DNA of 64,000 nucleotides, from assembly GCF_900637185.1 (NCBI RefSeq), contig NZ_LR134352.1:5818001-5882000 (forward strand). Reading direction: 5' to 3'. Below, piece after piece: positions 58,348 through 64,000 of this stretch (its first letter is position 1; the number at the start of each line of letters is the position of its first letter). A program made the position numbers and the translations under genes. A model generated the notes under the pieces. The model worked only from the letters and a program-made list of their open reading frames with translations. It had not been told where the DNA came from and did not search any database. Source of the stretch: Nocardia asteroides. Lineage in GTDB: Bacteria > Actinomycetota > Actinomycetes > Mycobacteriales > Mycobacteriaceae.

Positions 58348-59655
58348 ATGGCCGAACCGAAGACCCGGTACAAGGTCCTCACCCGCGGTAGCTGGCCGGA
58401 ATCGCGGCGCATCGCCTCGGTGCTGCGCCGCGAGACCGTCGGTGGAATGCTCTTGATCGGCGCTGCCCTCTTGGCTCTGATCTGGGCGAACACCCCATGG
58501 GCCGACGCCTACAGCGCATTGCGTGACTTTCATATCGGCCCGTCCTCACTGCACCTGAATCTGTCGCTGAGCGCATGGGCCGCCGACGGGCTGCTCGCGA
58601 TCTTCTTCTTCGTCGTCGGCCTCGAACTCAAACGCGAGTTCGTCGCCGGTGATCTGCGCGATCCACGCCGCGCGGCATTGCCGGTGGTGGCCGCGGTCGG
58701 CGGCATGGCGGTACCGGCGATCATCTACGTCCTGGTCAACCGCGGCGGACCCGACGGCGTCCTCGACGGCTGGGCGATTCCCACCGCGACCGACATCGCC
58801 TTCGCGCTCGCCGTGCTCGCCGTGATCAACACCCATCTGCCCACGGCACTGCGCACCTTCCTGCTCACCCTCGCCGTTGTGGACGACCTGCTGGCGGTCA
58901 CGGTGATCGCCGTCTTCTACACCAGCAAGCTGGATCTGCCCTATCTCGCGCTGGCGCTCGTTCCGATCGCGCTGTTCGCCCTCGCGGTGCAGCGCCGCAT
59001 CAGCTCGCCCTGGTTACTCGTGCCGCTGGCTCTGATCGCCTGGTGGCTCGTGCACCTGTCCGGTGTCCACGCCACCGTCGCCGGTGTACTGCTCGGCTTC
59101 ACCGTCCCGGTGCTGGTGCGCAAAGGTGAAGACGCCGAGCACGGGCCCGCGGAACGCTTCGAACATCGCATCCGCCCGCTCTCGGCCGGATTCGCGGTAC
59201 CGGTCTTCGCGTTCTTCGCCGCCGGCGTCACCGTCGGCGGACTCGGCGGGCTCACCGATTCGCTGGCCGACCGAGTCACCATCGGCATTGTCGTCGGCTT
59301 GGTCGCAGGCAAGTTGATCGGCATCACCGCCACGACCTACCTCACCGCGAAACTTACCCGCGCCGAGCTCGACGCGGAACTGTCCTGGATCGATGTCGCC
59401 GGAGTGGCGTTGCTCGGAGGTATCGGTTTCACCGTTTCGCTGCTCGTCGGCGAGCTCGCCTTCGCCGGTGATCCGACCTATGGCGACCATGTCCGCATCG
59501 GCGTGCTGTTCGGGACGGTCACTGCCGCGATCCTGGCGACCATCGTGCTGCGAGCCCGCAACCGCGTCTACCGGACCCTCGCCGAGATCGAAGCCCGCGA
59601 CGACGACGGCGACGGCATTCCCGATGTCTACCAACCCCCATCACCGTCGAGTTGA
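58348..59655 (+). CDS. nhaA: Na+/H+ antiporter NhaA with an acidic C-terminal tail
   Basis: A 435-residue antiporter. [14 protein letters not shown] start, [31 protein letters not shown] and the catalytic aspartate pair in [17 protein letters not shown] are all present, so it should exchange Na+ for H+. The last 20 residues contain [11 protein letters not shown], similar to a thrombospondin-type calcium loop, which standard NhaA lacks. ATG 58348 is preferred over the adjoining GTG. It forms part of an ion-balance group with the Trk genes and is followed by a TerD gene. Confidence 0.95.
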   Translation: MAEPKTRYKVLTRGSWPESRRIASVLRRETVGGMLLIGAALLALIWANTPWADAYSALRDFHIGPSSLHLNLSLSAWAADGLLAIFFFVVGLELKREFVAGDLRDPRRAALPVVAAVGGMAVPAIIYVLVNRGGPDGVLDGWAIPTATDIAFALAVLAVINTHLPTALRTFLLTLAVVDDLLAVTVIAVFYTSKLDLPYLALALVPIALFALAVQRRISSPWLLVPLALIAWWLVHLSGVHATVAGVLLGFTVPVLVRKGEDAEHGPAERFEHRIRPLSAGFAVPVFAFFAAGVTVGGLGGLTDSLADRVTIGIVVGLVAGKLIGITATTYLTAKLTRAELDAELSWIDVAGVALLGGIGFTVSLLVGELAFAGDPTYGDHVRIGVLFGTVTAAILATIVLRARNRVYRTLAEIEARDDDGDGIPDVYQPPSPSS

Positions 59656-59707
59656 CACCTTGGCCCCGCCAGCACGAATCTACCGATCGCTCGATGAGGA
59701 GCACCAC

Positions 59708-60259
59708 ATGACCGGAGCAGTCCCCAACACCAGCCGCAATGCCCTCCGGCACATCACTATGGGCTTGGGGTGGGACCCTGTCCGTGCTGCGAGCCGGTTC
59801 GGCCGGCACAGCAAAGACGTCGACCTCAACGCCGCAGCGCTGGCGTTCGTCGGCAATCGCTTCTCCGATGCCGCCTTCCACGAGCGACTGACTTCTCGTG
59901 ATGGGGCGATGCGTCATCTCGGCGACAGCGTGACCGGGGACGGTGATGGTGACAACGAGGTCATCGTCGTCGACTTGACCCGGCTCGCCCCCGACGTCAC
60001 CACCATCGTGTTCATCGTGACCTGCTACTCCGGGCAGGGATTCGACCAGGTCGAGAACGGCTTCTGCCGTGTCACCGATAATGTCACCGGCACCGAGCTC
60101 GCGCGCATCGACCTCGCGAGTGCACGCTCCTACACCGGCCTCGTGCTCGGCAAACTCCATCGCCCCCAAGGCGATTGGGGTTTCACCTGGATCGGGGAGC
60201 CGATCTGGGCTCAGCACGTGGTCAATGCGATTCCCCAGCTGACCGGTCACCTCGCCTGA
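59708..60259 (+). CDS. TerD/CABP-family stress protein
   Basis: A 183-residue protein starting at ATG 59708 with GAGGAG six bases upstream. The pattern LGWDP ... DLNAAALAF ... RDGAMRHLGDSVTGDGDGDNEVIVVDL contains the two conserved calcium-binding acidic clusters of TerD, followed by IVFIVTCYSGQGFDQV. TerD proteins belong to stress and phage-response systems, often tied to metal or tellurite stress. This copy stands alone without other ter genes. Its stop overlaps the ATG of the next gene (TGATG). Confidence 0.88.
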   Translation: MTGAVPNTSRNALRHITMGLGWDPVRAASRFGRHSKDVDLNAAALAFVGNRFSDAAFHERLTSRDGAMRHLGDSVTGDGDGDNEVIVVDLTRLAPDVTTIVFIVTCYSGQGFDQVENGFCRVTDNVTGTELARIDLASARSYTGLVLGKLHRPQGDWGFTWIGEPIWAQHVVNAIPQLTGHLA

Positions 60260-61599
60260 TGCGGGGTAAGGTCCTCGATCTCGTAGATCCCGCCCCGGGG
60301 CAGCTGGTGCGGCTGGTGATGTGGCCGTTGGCGCTCGTTGTCGCGGCCGACATGGTCTTCCAGAAGGCTCTGCCCGGCCATCACACCAACGACTTCAAAC
60401 CTGTCTACACCGCGCTCGATGCGTTCCTGCGCCACGAGCCGGTCTACACCGCGAACCTGTCCTCGGTCGACCCGCACTACCTCTACCCACCCGGTGGCAC
60501 CCTGCTGCTCGCCCCGATCGGACTGTTCGACGAGGCGACCGGGCGCATCGTGTTCCTGGTTGTCAATCTCTTGGCGGCGGTCCTGGCCGTCCATCTGCTC
60601 TTGCGGATGTTCGGCTATTCGTTGCGATCTCCGCTCGCGCCGGTCGCCTACTTCGCGTTGTTCCTCTCCGAAGCTCTGGTCAACACGCTGACTTTCGGCA
60701 ATGTCAACGGGATCTTCTTCCTCGCCGAGGTCGGGTTCCTGACCCTGCTCCTGCAACGACGTGACGTTACCGCCGGTGTGGTTCTAGGTTTGACGATCGC
60801 GATCAAACCGATCCTCGCTCCCCTGCTGCTGCTGGCTGTGGTGCGCCGCCAATGGTCCACCGTCGTGATCGCCGGCGTGCTGCCGATCGCCGCCACCGCC
60901 CTCGCGTGGCCGCTGGCCGTCGATCCCGGCCGCTACTTCGTGCACAACCTGCCCTACAGCCTGCAGGTCCGTGACTACTACAATTCCTCGATCTCGGGCT
61001 TCGCCACCTACTACGACATACCGCCGATGGCGACGTTGCTGGTACGGGGGCTCGTGGGTGTCACCGTCGCGATCAGTCTGTGGCTGCTGTGGCACTACTA
61101 CCGGAATCAAGAACTGTTCTTCGTCGCTACCGCATCCGGTGTACTGCTCACAGCCGAGTTCGCGCTGAGTTCACTCGGCCAGCAGTACTACTCGATGTTT
61201 CTGATTCCGTTCCTGTTCACCGTTGTCATGAAAAGCTCACTGCTACGGAACTGGCCGGCATGGCTGGCGATCTTCGCGTTCACCACCTATGAGACGTGGT
61301 TGTTGTTCCGGTGGCCCGCCTTCGGCCGTAACCTCGAATACTCCCGCGCCACTTTCGGCTGGACTTTGCTGCTGATCATCGTGTGCTGTGTGTTGGTCGA
61401 CCGGTATCTAGCGGCACGACGCGAACATCGTCTGACCTCGGGAATCGACCCGACCCATCCGGCTCCCGACTTTCCCACTCCGGACCGGCACCCGATCGAC
61501 CGGCACCCAGAGCTCCCTCCGCGACGACCGTCGACTCCGCCCGATCAAAGTCCGGGGATCGTCGCCGCAGAGGCGATCGCGTACACCGATACGGACTGA
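60259..61599 (+). CDS. GT87-type (AftC/DUF2029-like) membrane glycosyltransferase
   Basis: A 446-residue multi-spanning protein with about ten helices. The N-terminal loop NDFKPVYTALDAFLRHEPVYT carries the acidic residues typical of GT-C enzymes of the GT87 family, which use decaprenyl-phosphate sugars to build arabinan or mannan. YLYPPGGTLLLAP and GNVNGIFFL are also family-type. The C-terminal 65 residues are Pro-rich and cytosolic. Translational coupling to TerD is unexpected for an arabinosyltransferase. The exact sugar is unknown. Confidence 0.82.
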   Translation: MRGKVLDLVDPAPGQLVRLVMWPLALVVAADMVFQKALPGHHTNDFKPVYTALDAFLRHEPVYTANLSSVDPHYLYPPGGTLLLAPIGLFDEATGRIVFLVVNLLAAVLAVHLLLRMFGYSLRSPLAPVAYFALFLSEALVNTLTFGNVNGIFFLAEVGFLTLLLQRRDVTAGVVLGLTIAIKPILAPLLLLAVVRRQWSTVVIAGVLPIAATALAWPLAVDPGRYFVHNLPYSLQVRDYYNSSISGFATYYDIPPMATLLVRGLVGVTVAISLWLLWHYYRNQELFFVATASGVLLTAEFALSSLGQQYYSMFLIPFLFTVVMKSSLLRNWPAWLAIFAFTTYETWLLFRWPAFGRNLEYSRATFGWTLLLIIVCCVLVDRYLAARREHRLTSGIDPTHPAPDFPTPDRHPIDRHPELPPRRPSTPPDQSPGIVAAEAIAYTDTD

Positions 61600-61654
61600 C
61601 CTGCCGATCTCAGCCGAGGCAGCATTCGCTCACCCAACGCGGAAGGTGACCACG

Positions 61655-62353
61655 ATGCACAGAAAATCGATCCGGCCTTCGCTCGAGTCCACCTATGTGT
61701 CGATGGCGATCATCAGCGCCGCTCTGCTGGCCGCCGTCTCGTGCACGAACGCCGAAACCGTGGTCGAGCAGCCACGTTTCGATCATGTCCCGAGCAGTTG
61801 TGCGGTCGCTCTGAACCCCGCTCGCTCCGACATCGATCAGTTCGCCGGCGGTTTGAGAGAAGACCGCGATCGGGTCAGCACCGATCCCGATCCGGACTTG
61901 TACGAGGAGTCGATCGGCGTGCGGTGCGCCGCGATCTTCACCGGTTCCGGCGCGTGGGCTCCGCTCGATGATGCGTCGCTGCGCCCGACCAGCCGCCATC
62001 TGTTCGTCTCGTTCGCCGTCATCCTCGCCGCGGACACCATTGCCGATCCCGTGGAATACACCCGAAACCTCTTCGACCGGCGACGACCACACGGTGCGGT
62101 GCAGCGCAAGGGTATCGGAGACTCCGCCTACGCCCTGACGACAAGCTCTCGATATCCCGGTGGGGTCACCGGGACGGTCGCGGGGTCGGTCGAGATACGT
62201 TTCCGGACGAGCAATCTCATCGTCAAGGTCGATGCGGGTGGTATCACCATCCACGACAACCACGAACCCGCACAACTGCTGGCCGATCTCGCGCGCGACG
62301 CTGAGGCGATCGCCACCACGCTGGCGACAAACGTCGACACCGTCATGACCTGA
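61655..62353 (+). CDS. DUF3558-type lipoprotein
   Basis: A 232-residue lipoprotein. The N-terminus has a signal helix with ALLAAVSC as the lipobox, then a mature domain with two cysteines (SSCAVAL, VRCAAIF) and the strand pattern of DUF3558 lipoproteins, which are common in Nocardia and Rhodococcus. The ATG at 61655 follows GGAAGGTG. Function is unknown. It lies 55 bases after the GT87 gene and may share its transcript. Confidence 0.78.
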   Translation: MHRKSIRPSLESTYVSMAIISAALLAAVSCTNAETVVEQPRFDHVPSSCAVALNPARSDIDQFAGGLREDRDRVSTDPDPDLYEESIGVRCAAIFTGSGAWAPLDDASLRPTSRHLFVSFAVILAADTIADPVEYTRNLFDRRRPHGAVQRKGIGDSAYALTTSSRYPGGVTGTVAGSVEIRFRTSNLIVKVDAGGITIHDNHEPAQLLADLARDAEAIATTLATNVDTVMT

Positions 62354-62370
62354 GGAATCCCCGAACCTCC

Positions 62371-62847
62371 CTACTGGTCCACGACGTCGATACACAGGCT
62401 CAGCATCGGAAGCGTTGCGACCGGCGCCCCTGTCGCCCGTTCGATCGTCGCACGCAGCTTCGCCCATGCCTTGGGGTGGGCACGGGCGTAGCGGTCCAAG
62501 GTCGTCGCGGAGTCCTTTTCAGTCATCGGCGTCGCGGTCGCCGACACGTCACGTCGGCGACCGATCCATAGCCCGATCTTCGGATCGGCCAACACATTTC
62601 GATACCACTGGGCCGAGGTTCCGAAACCGGAAACGACCACGAAGCAGTCGCTCGCGGGGTGGTCCACCACTTCGAGCACCACGTACCGTGCGACGCCGGA
62701 ACGCCGGCCCGTGTGCCGAACCATCAGAAGCCGCTGCCCCAGCAGAAAGCCGAGGCCGGCCCGGTACAGCCAGATGGGTGCACGAACCAGCCATCGAGTA
62801 CGTAGCGCTCGCGCGCCGAGTTTCGTCCCCAGAGCCGATCTGCTCAT
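62371..62847 (-). CDS. DDN-family deazaflavin-dependent nitroreductase-like protein
   Basis: A 158-residue split-barrel protein. The start LVRAPIWLYRAGLGFLLGQRLLMVRHTGRRSG (given in the order seen) and WYRNVLADPKIGLWIGRR are hallmarks of the F420-binding DDN family. This family includes the pretomanid-activating nitroreductase. ATG 62847 has GAGG five bases upstream, with a GTG adjoining. Natural substrates in this family are mostly quinones or unknown. It converges on the lipoprotein gene with 17 bases between stops. Confidence 0.9.
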   Translation of the reverse strand: MSRSALGTKLGARALRTRWLVRAPIWLYRAGLGFLLGQRLLMVRHTGRRSGVARYVVLEVVDHPASDCFVVVSGFGTSAQWYRNVLADPKIGLWIGRRRDVSATATPMTEKDSATTLDRYARAHPKAWAKLRATIERATGAPVATLPMLSLCIDVVDQ

Positions 62848-62881
62848 CACGTCCTCACTGATCGAATCTCACCGACAACGC

Positions 62882-63667
62882 TCACTTTCCATCGATGATC
62901 GCATCCAGCACCTGCCTGGTCCGCGTGCTGACGGGATCGGTGAGGATCTTCTCGGGCGGACCCGAATCGATGACACGACCGCCGTCGAACACCAACACCC
63001 GGTCCGATATCTTGCGGGCGAAGTTCATGTCGTGTGTGGCACAGAGGAAGGTGATATCGGTGTCTGCAGCGATATCGGTGAGAAGATGCAGTACACCGGT
63101 GACCTGTTCTGGGTCCAGTGCCGAAGTCACATCGTCGAGCAGGAGAACCTTCGGTTCCATAGCCAACGCTCGGGCGATGGCCACCCGTTGCTGCTGTTCG
63201 GCGGACAATTGCGATCGCGAGGCTTCGGCCCTGTCTGCCAGTCCGACCAACTCGAGCAGTCGATTAGCCTGCTGGTAGGCCAGGTCTTTCGGGATGCCGA
63301 GGCTACGTACCGGGCCGAGGGTGATGTTGCGCAACACCGACATGCTGGGAAACAGGCCGGATCGTCGGAACACCACGCTGACGAGTCGGCGTCGCTCACG
63401 CAGGTGCGCTTCCCCAGCCGGTACCAGCGCATCGCCATCGTACTCGTGGCTGAGGAAGTCACCCGCCAGTTCAATCGTTCCGCGGTCGGGCTGCTCGCAG
63501 GTCGTCAACAACCGAAGTGCGGTCGTTTTGCCTGAGCCCGATGGTCCGATCAGTGTGACGAACTCACCCGGCGCGACTGCGAAGTCGAGGTGATCCAGGC
63601 ACACGGTCCTACCGAAGCGCTTCTCGACATCGGTGAACCGAATCATCGGTTCAGGTTCTTGCGACAC
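62882..63667 (-). CDS. EhuA/GlnQ-type polar amino acid ABC ATPase with altered catalytic motifs
   Basis: A 261-residue ATPase close to EhuA, the ectoine/hydroxyectoine importer ATPase (VPAGEAHLRERRR, RNITLGPVRSLGI and ALDPEQVTGVLHLL match that group). Walker A GPSGSGKT is intact. Three other motifs differ from standard: the Q-loop glutamine is Arg (VVFRRSGLFP), the signature is LSAEQQQR instead of LSGGQQQR, and Walker B is LLLDDV with Asp where the catalytic Glu is expected. ATP hydrolysis may be impaired. GTG 63667 follows GGAG closely; ATG 63646 would give MIRFTDVEKRFG, also typical. A permease remnant overlaps the upstream end. Confidence 0.85.
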   Translation of the reverse strand: MSQEPEPMIRFTDVEKRFGRTVCLDHLDFAVAPGEFVTLIGPSGSGKTTALRLLTTCEQPDRGTIELAGDFLSHEYDGDALVPAGEAHLRERRRLVSVVFRRSGLFPSMSVLRNITLGPVRSLGIPKDLAYQQANRLLELVGLADRAEASRSQLSAEQQQRVAIARALAMEPKVLLLDDVTSALDPEQVTGVLHLLTDIAADTDITFLCATHDMNFARKISDRVLVFDGGRVIDSGPPEKILTDPVSTRTRQVLDAIIDGK

Positions 63668-63905
63668 ACTTCTCCAGTATTCGAATCAGCACCGCGCACG
63701 AGCTCAGCGCAAGCAACCACAGTCCAACTGCGAGCCGTTCCCCGAGACCCTCCCCCGCCGACGTCGCAGCCCACTACCTTCCTCACTCGAGACGATGTCC
63801 AAGATGACCACCAGCAGCGGGGGCTTCCCTGACCATCGCGAGGGTGTCGATGTCCAGCGCCGGAACGACACGCGGCACGGTCGTTCCTGGTCGGTTACCG
63901 ACCGA
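63651..63905 (-). pseudogene. Degraded remnant of an amino-acid ABC permease (EhuD-like)
   Basis: On the minus strand from about 63905, a coding-like reading SVGNRPGTTVPRVVPAL and DIDTLAMVREAPLLVVILDIVSSE continues as GEGLGERLAVGLWLLALSSC and RILEKCVART to a TGA at 63651. The sequence resembles the C-terminal third of GlnP/EhuD-type permeases (RVVP ... REAPLL ... hydrophobic helix ... RILEK). Frames shift near 63770 and near 63825, and a stop precedes the fragment. No complete permease or binding-protein gene is in the window. Confidence 0.45.
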
Positions 63906-64000
63906 GTCCGAACAGATTTACGGGCTGACATTGTGATCAACCGAGCGACTGTTTTGCGATCACGTGACAATCGAACGATCCGAGACCAGTGCATTGTGCA
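63906..64000. other. Window end with no recognisable gene
   Basis: AT-richer than the surroundings (TGATCAACCGAGCGACTG, GATCACGTGAC). No coding or terminator signal can be supported. A TetR-like half-palindrome is possible but not convincing. Confidence 0.4.

Overview
The window reads as a chromosomal segment of a high-GC, mycolic-acid-type actinobacterium, most likely Nocardia or a close relative. The evidence is the very GC-rich codon use, the gene order gatB-pfkA ... gatA-gatC-ACT protein-ligA-(MetE-like)-mnmA-iscS that matches the Rv3009c-Rv3025c neighbourhood of Mycobacterium tuberculosis, ESX-type secretion substrates, a GT87 arabinosyltransferase-like protein and a KstR-like operator. 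No rRNA, tRNA, CRISPR array or complete insertion sequence was seen.

Layout. (1) 1-5.5 kb: end of an LppZ-like protein, gatB with a tiny coupled upstream ORF, an alpha/beta-hydrolase lipoprotein, pfkA and a penicillin-binding-like lipoprotein. (2) 5.5-12.6 kb: a formate-dehydrogenase-type module with fdhD, a DUF1345 membrane protein, a LysR regulator, a FUSC membrane protein fused in frame to a small actinobacterial domain, and divergently a FdhF/YdeP-type molybdoenzyme. (3) 12.6-29.9 kb: an envelope-sensing block made of two very long Ser/Thr kinases with repeat linkers and extracellular C-termini, two NarL/DesK-like two-component systems, a MacB-like ABC exporter, a second penicillin-binding-like lipoprotein and a secreted phospholipase-A2-like protein. 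Blocks 2 and 3 sit between pfkA and gatA, which are adjacent in M. tuberculosis. (4) 30-41.3 kb: the conserved housekeeping series gatA, gatC, ACT protein, GNAT, an AAA ATPase, ligA, a MetE-core protein, mnmA and iscS.

(5) 41.4-46.7 kb: a lower-GC accessory cassette of ESX/type VII-like substrates (an EspC-like protein, a 300-residue helical WxG protein), a lipoprotein and a PQQ-type beta-propeller, with several broken genes. (6) 46.8-50.5 kb: a hydrolase, a small membrane protein, and a GbsR/MarR regulator divergent from an ABC-2 exporter. (7) 50.8-64 kb: an ion and osmolyte block (TrkA, TrkH, TrkA, NhaA, TerD, an EhuA-like ATPase with permease remnant), mixed with two acyltransferase-type membrane proteins, a GT87 glycosyltransferase, lipoproteins and a DDN-family protein.

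A striking pattern runs through blocks 5-7. At least six genes are broken by single-base indels (42.26, 43.13, 46.4-46.6, 48.99, 52.46 and 63.77 kb), whereas the first 41 kb contains no obvious broken gene. This could be pseudogenisation of accessory DNA or uncorrected indels in the assembly, and it decides whether the potassium channel TrkH, the ABC exporter and the EspC-like protein are functional.
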